Counted from the stretch's first letter, positions 1-6,150 are shown. The stretch: 6,596 nucleotides of DNA from an uncultured Bacteroidota bacterium (GCA_903923915.1 CAIXZI010000312.1:1-6596), one strand, 5' to 3'. Numbers and translations: made by a program. The notes: generated by a model from the sequence alone, not told the origin.

Positions 1-161
1 ATGTAGTTTGCGTTAGGGATTGAAACAAAAATCCTTTGCTGTAATCGGCAAAGATTGAAGTGTAAAGCCCGCCGTTGAAATGCTTAGTTTTTCACTAAGC
101 ATACAGCTAAACCAAAATAAAAAACTAAAACGATTAGCTAAATCAACCGGAACGCCCAAAT
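1..161 (+). repeat. Structured interspersed repeat, copy A (long form)
   Basis: This copy shares constant blocks with copy B at 2345-2448: TTTGCGTTAGGG (7-18), AAAGCCC (64-70) and AACGCCCAAAT (151-161). Visible pairings are an outer stem of 7-14 with 151-160 (two C's bulged), GGATT 17-21 with AATCC 30-34, and CTTTGC 34-39 with GCAAAG 48-53. A third arm is closed by 72-78 with 143-150 (one C bulged). It encloses a perfect 9-bp hairpin (80-88 with 94-102, loop TTTTC) and AGCTAA 105-110 with TTAGCT 134-139. The third arm is about 60 bases longer than in copy B. The element may begin before the window. Whether it acts as DNA or RNA is unknown. Orientation is given relative to copy B. Confidence 0.72.
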
Positions 162-374
162 GTTTAACAAACAAATAATTTAATCATCCCATAAAAAATT
201 GTATTTTAGTGCAAATGATTTTTACCTTCAATACACGCGCATCGGCTATGGCTATGTGGAATATTTCACAAGTATAGAATTATTGATTTATTGAATTAAA
301 GAATTTGATAAATTGATGATTTAAAGTAATACTAATTCTATAAATCTAAAATCATTAAATTAAAATTGCACATC
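162..374. other. AT-rich gene-free leader upstream of hppD
   Basis: Nothing coding was found on either strand. The stretch is strongly AT-rich except for a GC-richer patch at about 228-262 (ACGCGC, then GGCTATGGCTATG). A perfect 10-bp inverted repeat lies at 273-282 and 333-342. A weaker AT-rich one pairs 311-322 with 349-361. The hppD promoter should lie here, but no convincing Bacteroidota promoter (TTTG about 19 bases upstream of TAnnTTTG) stands out. Confidence 0.5.
273..342. repeat. 10-bp inverted repeat upstream of hppD
   Basis: TATAGAATTA at 273-282 is repeated as its exact reverse complement TAATTCTATA at 333-342, with 50 bases between. It lies 33 bases before the chosen hppD start. 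It could be a split operator or a long-range leader stem. Because the surroundings are very AT-rich, chance is a real alternative. Confidence 0.3.
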
Positions 375-1523
375 ATGGAAACAAAAAACATTGCACATAC
401 ATTAGAAAAAATTTATAAAGAAGCCGGCGATTTTTTACCACTTAACGGAACCGATTACGTTGAGTTTTATGTTGGTAACGCCAAACAAGCAGCACATTAT
501 TATAAAACAGCATTTGGGTTTCAAAGCTATGCATACAGCGGCTTAGAAACCGGCAACAAACAAACAGCCTCTTACGTTTTAAAACAAGATAAAATACGTT
601 TGGTGCTAACATCTCCGCTTAATTCAAAGCACCCAATTAATCAGCACATTGCTAAGCATGGCGATGCAGTTAAAGTAGTTGCGCTTTGGGTTGATGATGC
701 TACTGCTTCTTTTAACGAAACGGTTAAACGTGGTGCAAAGCCTTTTATGGAGCCAACGGTTGAGAAGGATGAACATGGCGAGGTGGTTCGTAGTGGTATT
801 TATACCTATGGCGAAACCGTACACATGTTTGTTGAACGTAAAAATTATAACGGTTTGTTTTTACCGGGCTACAAAGAATGGAAAAGTGATTATAACCCTA
901 AATCATCAGGGCTGAAATACATAGACCACATGGTTGGTAACGTGGGTTGGAACGAGATGAACATTTGGGTAGAATGGTATCAAAAAGTAATGGGTTTTAT
1001 AAACTTACTTACGTTTGATGATAAACAAATTCATACTGAATACAGCGCTTTGATGAGTAAGGTTATGGCTAACGGAAACGGAAGAATTAAATTTCCGATA
1101 AACGAACCTGCTGAAGGAAAAAAGAAATCGCAAATTGAAGAATATATTGACTTTTATGAAGGGTCGGGTGTACAGCATATTGCTGTTGCAACAGATGATA
1201 TATTAGCTACCGTTCGTGATTTAAAATCTCGTGGGGTTGAGTTTTTATCTGCGCCGCCAAAAACATATTATGATGATGTTAAGGTGCGCATTCCAAATGT
1301 AAAAGAAGATATTGATTTGCTTGCCAAAGAAGGCATTTTAATTGATTGTGATGAAGATGGATATTTGTTGCAAATATTTACAAAACCGGTAGAAGACAGG
1401 CCAACCCTGTTTTTTGAAGTAATTGAACGCCATGGTGCTAAAGGTTTTGGAGCAGGCAACTTTAAATCTTTATTTGAATCTATCGAAAGAGAACAAGCTT
1501 TACGCGGCACTTTAGATAAATAA
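375..1523 (+). CDS. hppD: 4-hydroxyphenylpyruvate dioxygenase
   Basis: This non-heme Fe(II) dioxygenase converts 4-hydroxyphenylpyruvate to homogentisate in tyrosine catabolism and acts in the cytoplasm. The 382-residue protein has the two-domain vicinal-oxygen-chelate fold: an N-terminal VOC domain at about 22-155 and a catalytic domain at about 180-350. The three iron ligands are visible: His185 (YIDHMVGNV), His268 (VQHIAVATDD) and Glu348 (FFEVIERHG). They fall almost at the positions known for the human enzyme. The C-terminal GFGAGNF...LFESIEREQ signature, which covers the active site, is intact. I chose ATG at 375. An in-frame TTG at 366 would add only three residues. A long AT-rich leader precedes the gene and an intrinsic terminator follows it, so it is probably its own transcription unit. 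No homogentisate dioxygenase gene adjoins it. The function is secure. Confidence 0.97.
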   Translation: METKNIAHTLEKIYKEAGDFLPLNGTDYVEFYVGNAKQAAHYYKTAFGFQSYAYSGLETGNKQTASYVLKQDKIRLVLTSPLNSKHPINQHIAKHGDAVKVVALWVDDATASFNETVKRGAKPFMEPTVEKDEHGEVVRSGIYTYGETVHMFVERKNYNGLFLPGYKEWKSDYNPKSSGLKYIDHMVGNVGWNEMNIWVEWYQKVMGFINLLTFDDKQIHTEYSALMSKVMANGNGRIKFPINEPAEGKKKSQIEEYIDFYEGSGVQHIAVATDDILATVRDLKSRGVEFLSAPPKTYYDDVKVRIPNVKEDIDLLAKEGILIDCDEDGYLLQIFTKPVEDRPTLFFEVIERHGAKGFGAGNFKSLFESIEREQALRGTLDK

Positions 1524-1538
1524 TTTTATTCGTTTTAT

Positions 1539-1580
1539 AAAATCCCCTTCACAGAATTTTGAGGGGGATTTTTTTATTTT
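1539..1580 (+). terminator. Intrinsic terminator of hppD
   Basis: A 12-bp stem pairs 1539-1550 (AAAATCCCCTTC) with 1561-1572 (GAGGGGGATTTT), with one G-T wobble. The loop is ten bases (1551-1560). The T-rich run TTTTTTATTTT extends from the end of the stem to 1580. It begins 15 bases after the hppD stop. It ends only 13 bases before the next start at 1594, so the downstream gene must use a promoter overlapping this region or rely on read-through. Confidence 0.88.
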
Positions 1581-1593
1581 AAAAACAAACAAC

Positions 1594-2334
1594 ATGATTA
1601 AGAATATATTTTTTGGTTTTAGTTTATTAATGGTTTTTATATCATTTGCACAAAATACAAGTGTAGAACAAACAATTTCTTTATTGGGTGAGGCAACAAA
1701 AAAAGTTAACCCTGATGTAGCCATGATTTCTTTTTCAATTACAGGGAAGGATAAAGAAGAAAATGTAGCTCTTACCAAATTAAATACACAAACACAGCAG
1801 GTAATAGATAAATTAGTAAATGCAGGGTTTACAAAAGATCAATTAAAAATTGCGGATTATAATTTAAACGAGGATTATGATTATTTAAACGGAAAATCTA
1901 AAAAAATTGGATATGTTGCTGCTCAAACTATTGTTTTAAAATTTAAATTAGAGAAAGAAAAACTTAGCAAATTATTTGGAAAATTCTCTAACGAAAAAAC
2001 GGAAAATGTAACCGTTAATTTTGGTACAGAAATTTCGGATGAAATTCAAGAAAAAACCACCAATGAACTTATAATATTAGCTATACAAGATGCTACTAAA
2101 AAAGCAAACATAATTGCAGGCGCATCTAAACTTAAAATAAAAACAACAAAAGATATTGAATATAAAGTGGCTTCTAATTCGTATAATACTTATGCAGCTG
2201 GCGAGACACGTGTAAGATTTAGTTCGGCGATGACTAAAAATGATACTGCTGAATCTTCGTTTCTAAATATTAATGTAAACGAGGTTGAACTTAGCGAAAC
2301 AATTAAAATTATTTTTTTAGTTGAGGCTCTATAA
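1594..2334 (+). CDS. Secreted SIMPL-domain (DUF541) protein
   Basis: This 246-residue protein starts with a signal peptide: Lys3, a hydrophobic stretch at about 5-17, and likely cleavage after Ala19 (SFA/QN). The mature part reads as one SIMPL/DUF541 domain. It starts with the typical QTISLLGEATKKVNPDVA strand followed by an ISFSITGKDKEE segment. Next come an amphipathic helix with NTQTQQVIDKLVNAGF, the LKIADYNLNEDYDY strand, and a second helical and strand half ending in LSETIKIIFLVEAL. No enzymatic motif is visible. SIMPL proteins form periplasmic or surface oligomers, and their biochemical role is mostly unknown. The start is the ATG directly after an A-rich stretch (AAAAACAAACAAC). A lipobox cysteine is absent, so a soluble exported protein is expected. 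Membership in the family is well supported, but the function is not. Confidence 0.9.
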   Translation: MIKNIFFGFSLLMVFISFAQNTSVEQTISLLGEATKKVNPDVAMISFSITGKDKEENVALTKLNTQTQQVIDKLVNAGFTKDQLKIADYNLNEDYDYLNGKSKKIGYVAAQTIVLKFKLEKEKLSKLFGKFSNEKTENVTVNFGTEISDEIQEKTTNELIILAIQDATKKANIIAGASKLKIKTTKDIEYKVASNSYNTYAAGETRVRFSSAMTKNDTAESSFLNINVNEVELSETIKIIFLVEAL

Positions 2335-2344
2335 CGTTACGTTA
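2332..2344. repeat. 13-base perfect palindrome over the SIMPL stop codon
   Basis: TAACGT-T-ACGTTA is a perfect inverted repeat. It includes the TAA stop of the SIMPL gene and ends directly before repeat copy B. It may mark the edge of the inserted repeat or be a short protein-binding site. It is too short to judge alone. Confidence 0.35.
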
Positions 2345-2448
2345 ATGTTGTATTTGCGTTAGGGGTTGCAACAGAAAACCCGCAGGCATAATCGATGAGA
2401 ATATGCAGTAAAAAGCCCAACGGTGGTAACCCGCCGAAACGCCCAAAT
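2345..2448 (+). repeat. Structured interspersed repeat, copy B (short form)
   Basis: This copy matches copy A at 24 of 28 bases in the first block (2353-2380 against 7-34). It matches exactly over the last 11 bases (2438-2448 against 151-161). Pairings are: outer stem TTTGCGTT 2353-2360 with AACGC-CC-AAA 2438-2447, GGGTT 2363-2367 with AACCC 2377-2381, GCATA 2386-2390 with TATGC 2402-2406, and CGGTGG 2421-2426 with CCGCCG 2431-2436 around a TAAC loop. It fills most of the gap between the SIMPL and S46 genes. TTTTT follows the outer stem directly (2448-2452), so it could act as a terminator or a 3'-end stabiliser here. No transposase is nearby. Confidence 0.75.
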
Positions 2449-2486
2449 TTTTAGTATTTTTAGCACGCATTTTAATTTTATAAATT

Positions 2487-4631
2487 ATGAAGAAGATTTT
2501 TTTGGCTTTAATTATTATATCATCTTGTTTAAAAGCTGTTGCTGATGAAGGTATGTGGCTGCCTTTTTTATTACAACAACTGAACGAAAAAGACATGAAG
2601 AAAAATGGCTGCAAACTATCGGCCAAAGATATTTATGATGTAAATAATACTTCGTTAAAAGATGCCATTGTGCAATTTGGTGGAGGATGCACGGCCGAAA
2701 TAATTTCTGATAAAGGCTTGATATTAACTAACCATCACTGTGGGTTTTCAGCCATTGCGGCGCATAGCAGCGTTGATAAAGATTATTTAACCAATGGTTT
2801 TTGGGCTATGAATGGCAGCGAAGAACTTACTAACCCTGGCCTAACAGCTATGATTATTGTGCGCATTGAAGATATTACAAACCAAATAAATGCAGGAGCT
2901 ACAGCTGCTTTAAACGAAAAAGATTTAGATGCATTGCAGCAAAAAAACATAAAACAAATTACTTCAGATGTTGTAAAGGGTACTAAGTATGAAGCGTTTG
3001 CTCGCCCTTTTTTTTACGGCAACCAATTTATTTTATTTGTAACGCAAACCTTTAAAGATGTGCGTTTAGTTGGTGCACCTCCATCTTTTATTGGCAAGTT
3101 TGGTGGCGATACTGATAACTGGATGTGGCCGCGCCACACGGGTGATTTTTCGATATTTAGAATTTACGCAGATAAAAATAATGAGCCTGCAGAATTTGCA
3201 AAAGATAACGTGCCGTACAAACCCAAAAAATCGTTAACCATTTCTATGAAAGGTGTTAATGAAGGCGATTTTACGATGGTATATGGTTTTCCGGGGCGCA
3301 CGCAGGAATATTTATTTAGTGATGCTGTTGATATAACAATGAACGAAAGTGACCCGACTAAAGTTAAGCTCCGCGAAAAAAGATTGGGCATTATGAATCA
3401 GTTTATGAAAACCAACGATACTACAAGAATTGCGTATGCTTCTAACTACGCGTCGGTTGCCAACTATTGGAAAAAATGGATGGGCGAAATGCAGGGCTTA
3501 AAAAAGTTTGATGCCGTAAATAAGAAAATAGAATTTGAAAAAAAGTTTTTAGAACTACTTTCATCTGATCCTACAGAAAAAGAAAAATTTAATAAAGTGT
3601 TTTCTGATTTCCATTCTCTATATGCAAACTACCGCATCTATCAAAAGCAAATGGATTATTATAGTGAATGCCTGTTGGGTGTAAATGCCTTGGCGGCGGC
3701 TCGTTCGGGCGAAAAATTTATTGCTTCACTTAAAGGGAAAAGAGATGAAGAAAAGCAAAAAGAATTTACTAAAACATTAGAAAGCAATGAGCGTTTTTTT
3801 AAAACATATAACAAAGCCATGGATAAAACTATTTGTAAAGCCATGTTAGAAATGTATGCGCAAAATGTAGATAAAAAATTACGTGTGCCTGCATTAGATT
3901 CTTTATTAGATATTAATCAAAATAAGTATGACGTTATTGCGGACAAAATTTACAGCGAATGTATTTTTATTAATAAAGATAAATATTTGAATGCTTTGAA
4001 ATCCTCTTCTGTAGCTGATTTAGAAAGTGATATGGTTTATAAACTTTGGAAAAGTATAGCAACCTATTACAACGCAAGTGTAATTCCACAATATAACGCT
4101 ATTGATGCACAGCTAAATACGCTTTACAAACAATATGTAGATAAGCTTACAAAAGTGTACAAAGACAAAACATTTTATCCGGATGCAAACTCTACACTGC
4201 GTATTACTTACGGAAAAGTAAAAGGTTATAAACCCAGAGATGGCGTGGCTTACACCTACTTTACAACATTAGATGGTATGATGGAAAAAGAAAATCCAAA
4301 TGATGACGAGTTTATTGTTTTCCCTAAAATGAAAGATTTATACAACAAAAAAGATTATGGAAAATATGCAGATAAAGATGGCACATTACACATGTCGTTT
4401 GTGGCAACAAACCATACAACGGGTGGTAATAGCGGCAGTCCGGTACTTAACGCATACGGACAATTAATTGGCACCAACTACGATAGAGTTTGGGAAGGAA
4501 CCATGAGTGATATTATGTATAACCCCAACATTTGCCGTAACATTACTTTAGATGTGCGCTATACATTATTTGTAATTGATAAATATGCGGGTGCAGGTTA
4601 TCTTTTAAATGAAATGAAAATTGTACAATGA
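2487..4631 (+). CDS. S46 family dipeptidyl-peptidase, DPP11-like (Asp/Glu-specific)
   Basis: This exported serine exopeptidase removes N-terminal dipeptides from peptides in the periplasm or at the cell surface. Its 714 residues are the normal S46 length. A signal peptide (KK, then a hydrophobic run at 4-13) probably ends after Ala19, just before the family's DEGMW. ISSC at 11-14 also loosely fits a lipobox. The chymotrypsin-type triad is His84 (TNHHCG), Asp220 (RHTGDF) and Ser649 (GGNSGSP). Residues that hold the substrate N-terminus in this family are present: Asn211, Trp212, Arg216, Asn326 and Asp666. Arg667 in YDRVWEGTMSD sits 18 residues after the serine. That is where DPP11 has the arginine giving Asp/Glu preference and DPP7 has glycine. 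The helical insert at about 290-600 is intact. The start follows AT-rich sequence with no clear Shine-Dalgarno site. The stop overlaps the next gene. The family is certain, and the specificity is inferred. Confidence 0.95.
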   Translation: MKKIFLALIIISSCLKAVADEGMWLPFLLQQLNEKDMKKNGCKLSAKDIYDVNNTSLKDAIVQFGGGCTAEIISDKGLILTNHHCGFSAIAAHSSVDKDYLTNGFWAMNGSEELTNPGLTAMIIVRIEDITNQINAGATAALNEKDLDALQQKNIKQITSDVVKGTKYEAFARPFFYGNQFILFVTQTFKDVRLVGAPPSFIGKFGGDTDNWMWPRHTGDFSIFRIYADKNNEPAEFAKDNVPYKPKKSLTISMKGVNEGDFTMVYGFPGRTQEYLFSDAVDITMNESDPTKVKLREKRLGIMNQFMKTNDTTRIAYASNYASVANYWKKWMGEMQGLKKFDAVNKKIEFEKKFLELLSSDPTEKEKFNKVFSDFHSLYANYRIYQKQMDYYSECLLGVNALAAARSGEKFIASLKGKRDEEKQKEFTKTLESNERFFKTYNKAMDKTICKAMLEMYAQNVDKKLRVPALDSLLDINQNKYDVIADKIYSECIFINKDKYLNALKSSSVADLESDMVYKLWKSIATYYNASVIPQYNAIDAQLNTLYKQYVDKLTKVYKDKTFYPDANSTLRITYGKVKGYKPRDGVAYTYFTTLDGMMEKENPNDDEFIVFPKMKDLYNKKDYGKYADKDGTLHMSFVATNHTTGGNSGSPVLNAYGQLIGTNYDRVWEGTMSDIMYNPNICRNITLDVRYTLFVIDKYAGAGYLLNEMKIVQ

Positions 4632-5614
4632 GTTTGTTGCAAAAAATAACTGCAACAGAAAATGGTATAAACCTTACCAACATAGCTTTAATGCTTATAA
4701 GCACGGTAATTGCATTTATTATCCCGTTTAAACTTTTTTTATTTGTGTATGCGGTGTTAGGTCCATTACACTACTTAACAGAAATATCCTGGCTTGATAA
4801 ACGGAATTTTTTTATCAAACAAAAAATGCAAATATGGCCTTATGTGGTAGTTGCACTTTTACTTACCGTTGCGCTGTTCAACGAAAAATCGGCTTTACGC
4901 TACTATTCGGTAAGTTTAATTATGTGCGTAGTGGTTTACACTTTATGTTTGGTTTTTTCAGGCCAAAATAGTGTATCGCTTATAGTATCTGCACTTGTTT
5001 TAATTATAGCCATTGCAATTAAAGTAGATAAAATTATGTTGCTAATATTATCCTTTGGTGTTTTTTTACCAACTATAGTACATGTTTTTTTATTTACCGG
5101 ATTATTTGTTTTGCTAGGCGCCATTAAAACAAAAAGCTTAACTGGGTTTATTTCTTTAGGTGTTTTTATTTTATGCGCAGTAAGTTTTGTATTTATTCAT
5201 ATACCAAATTCAGAAATACTTTCATCATTAGAAAAAGGGTATGTACAAAAATATTTTAGTGTTTTAAATCAATCGTTAGCCAATGTTTTTAATATTGATT
5301 TTAAACAAGGCAGTAACGATATTTTTGAAAAGCCCGGTTTTATTGCTATTCAGCGCTTTATTGCCTTTGCATACACGTATCATTACTTAAATTGGTTTTC
5401 TAAAACATCGGTAATAAAATGGCACGAGGTTTCAAAAAGTAGATTAGGTGTAATTGCCATTTTATGGATGGTATCCGTTGTGTTTTATTATATCGACTTC
5501 CGCTTAGGGTTTATGGTATTATTTTTATTAAGTATGGTGCACGTTTTTTTAGAACTACCCCTTAATGTACATTCTATAAAAGGCATCGTTAGCGGAATAA
5601 AAAACAGGGCTTAA
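4628..5614 (+). CDS. Multi-pass inner-membrane protein of unknown function
   Basis: This 328-residue protein is very hydrophobic, with about eight to ten likely membrane segments (roughly 17-50, 69-86, 92-110, 115-131, 136-166, 172-191, 236-254, 273-289 and 291-310). Its ATG overlaps the S46 peptidase stop as ATGA, so translation is probably coupled. Several histidines lie in or at the edge of membrane segments within conserved-looking motifs: His48 (GPLHYLTE), His152 (IVHVFLFTG), His252 (YTYHYLNWFSK), His266 (IKWHEV) and His305 (MVHVFLELP). Such a pattern resembles membrane metal enzymes, for example the Brp/Blh carotene-cleavage family. I do not see that family's own signature, so this is only an analogy. 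I do not recognise a named family. No clear terminator follows. That the gene is real is secure from its length and tight linkage. Confidence 0.85.
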   Translation: MSLLQKITATENGINLTNIALMLISTVIAFIIPFKLFLFVYAVLGPLHYLTEISWLDKRNFFIKQKMQIWPYVVVALLLTVALFNEKSALRYYSVSLIMCVVVYTLCLVFSGQNSVSLIVSALVLIIAIAIKVDKIMLLILSFGVFLPTIVHVFLFTGLFVLLGAIKTKSLTGFISLGVFILCAVSFVFIHIPNSEILSSLEKGYVQKYFSVLNQSLANVFNIDFKQGSNDIFEKPGFIAIQRFIAFAYTYHYLNWFSKTSVIKWHEVSKSRLGVIAILWMVSVVFYYIDFRLGFMVLFLLSMVHVFLELPLNVHSIKGIVSGIKNRA

Positions 5615-5623
5615 TTTTTATTT

Positions 5624-5658
5624 CTTTAGGTATTCCGGCAGGTTACCACACCTGGGCT
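5624..5658 (-). repeat. Partial copy (C) of the structured repeat, minus strand
   Basis: Read on the minus strand, AGCCCA...GTGGTAACC.GCCG...CC.AAA aligns without gaps to positions 2414-2448 of copy B, with 26 of 35 bases identical. The blocks for the first half of the element (TTTGCGTTAGGG) are absent. A local hairpin, CAGGT 5639-5643 with ACCTG 5650-5654, replaces the CGGTGG/CCGCCG arm. It is either a decayed 3' half or a member of a related family. Its orientation is opposite to copies A and B. Confidence 0.5.
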
Positions 5659-5663
5659 TCGCG

Positions 5664-5741
5664 TTACAGATTTTTTTTAATGTTTTGCAGCATGTTGAGC
5701 CTTTCAACAAAAGCTTCACACTCCAAATGCTTTTTTAGCAT
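5664..5741 (-). pseudogene. 25-codon ORF, possible gene remnant
   Basis: An ATG-to-TAA frame of 25 codons contains EAFVERLNMLQNIKKNL, an amphipathic helix-like composition unlike random translation of AT-rich DNA. A TGA stop stands directly before its ATG. It lies between repeat copy C and the outer-membrane-protein tail, on the same strand as both. I do not recognise the parent protein. It could be the C-terminal relic of a deleted gene, a tiny real gene, or chance. Confidence 0.25.
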
Positions 5742-5754
5742 TCAGCAAATGCAA

Positions 5755-5811
5755 TTAAAAATAAAAATGATAAGCTAATCCAGAACGAAAAGTAAATACT
5801 ACAAAGTCAAC
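5755..5811 (-). pseudogene. C-terminal relic of an outer-membrane beta-barrel protein gene
   Basis: An 18-codon open frame ending in TAA reads VDFVVFTFRSGLAYHFYF. Alternating polar and hydrophobic residues, the GLAYHF motif and a terminal aromatic are what closes many Bacteroidota outer-membrane barrels, as a last strand recognised by the barrel-assembly machinery. No start or barrel body exists upstream. The frame meets a TGA at 5812-5814, inside the alkyltransferase gene, and overlaps that gene's 3' end in another frame. The best reading is a deletion that fused an old barrel-gene tail to the end of the alkyltransferase gene. It is short, so chance is possible. Confidence 0.4.
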
Positions 5812-6149
5812 TCAATCATAGGGTCCCAAAAGTATTTTTGAAAATCAATTATTTTATCCTCTTTAACTTTTATTTTTTCTTTTTCTAAAAGTTCTTGCAT
5901 TTCAAACGGAGTAGCAAAATGATGTTTGCCAGTAAGTAATCCAACTCTATTAACCACACGGTGTGCAGGCACTTTAGGTTTTTGATTATGAGCACCATGC
6001 ATAGCATAGCCTACTAAACGAGATGAACCGGCAGCACCTAAATATTTTGCAATACAACCGTATGATGTAACCCTGCCTTTAGGAATAAGGCGAACTACTT
6101 GATACACCATGTCATAAAAATCAGGTGGGGTTTTAGAAGCTTGTTTCAT
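5799..6149 (-). CDS. Alkyltransferase-like protein (MGMT family, no acceptor cysteine)
   Basis: This 116-residue protein has the DNA-binding fold of O6-alkylguanine-DNA alkyltransferases. FYDMVYQVVRLIPKGRVTSYG (11-31) is the start of the domain, with Tyr30 at the usual phosphate-contacting place. Arg44 in SSRLVGYAM matches the arginine finger that fills the gap left by the flipped base. The acceptor motif PCHRV reads PAHRVV at 61-66, so Ala62 replaces the reactive cysteine. Such proteins bind O6-alkylguanine and pass the lesion to nucleotide-excision repair, and do not accept the alkyl group. The KHHFATPFEMQELL segment and the C-terminal FWDP are also family-like. The start lies one base after the stop of the polyprenyl synthase gene (TAA-A-ATG), so the two are likely one operon. 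The last residues (about 111-116) may be foreign, because the frame here runs into a barrel-gene relic. Confidence 0.92.
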   Translation of the reverse strand: MKQASKTPPDFYDMVYQVVRLIPKGRVTSYGCIAKYLGAAGSSRLVGYAMHGAHNQKPKVPAHRVVNRVGLLTGKHHFATPFEMQELLEKEKIKVKEDKIIDFQKYFWDPMIELTL

Positions 6150-6150
6150 T

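Noticed and set aside
300..345. Possible hppD promoter (TTTG at 304-307)
   Set aside because: At the expected spacing there is no good TAnnTTTG match, only generic AT-rich sequence.
366..374. TTG at 366 as the hppD start
   Set aside because: It adds only three residues to a protein already of normal length. The ATG at 375 is the stronger start codon.
624..824. Open frames on both strands inside hppD (also 679-915 and 1268-1510)
   Set aside because: All lie within a complete, well-supported dioxygenase gene and show no recognisable domain.
1512..1778. 88-codon minus-strand frame across the terminator and SIMPL start
   Set aside because: It passes through the hppD terminator hairpin and antisense to the SIMPL signal peptide. 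No family was recognised.
2501..2528. Lipoprotein signal in the S46 peptidase (ISSC)
   Set aside because: The lipobox match is loose. The usual cleavage before DEGMW fits the family better, so I kept it only as an alternative in the gene entry.
2342..2626. 94-codon minus-strand frame over repeat copy B and the S46 start
   Set aside because: It runs antisense through the signal peptide of a certain gene and through the structured repeat. Its composition is not protein-like, so it is a shadow.
5639..5678. Hairpin CAGGT/ACCTG followed by a T8 run as terminator of the membrane-protein gene
   Set aside because: Sixteen bases separate the short 5-bp stem from the T run, too far for an intrinsic terminator. 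The hairpin is better explained as part of repeat copy C.
5726..5742. Hairpin AATGCT-TTTTT-AGCATT as a terminator
   Set aside because: The T run is in the loop, and neither strand has a T run after the stem.
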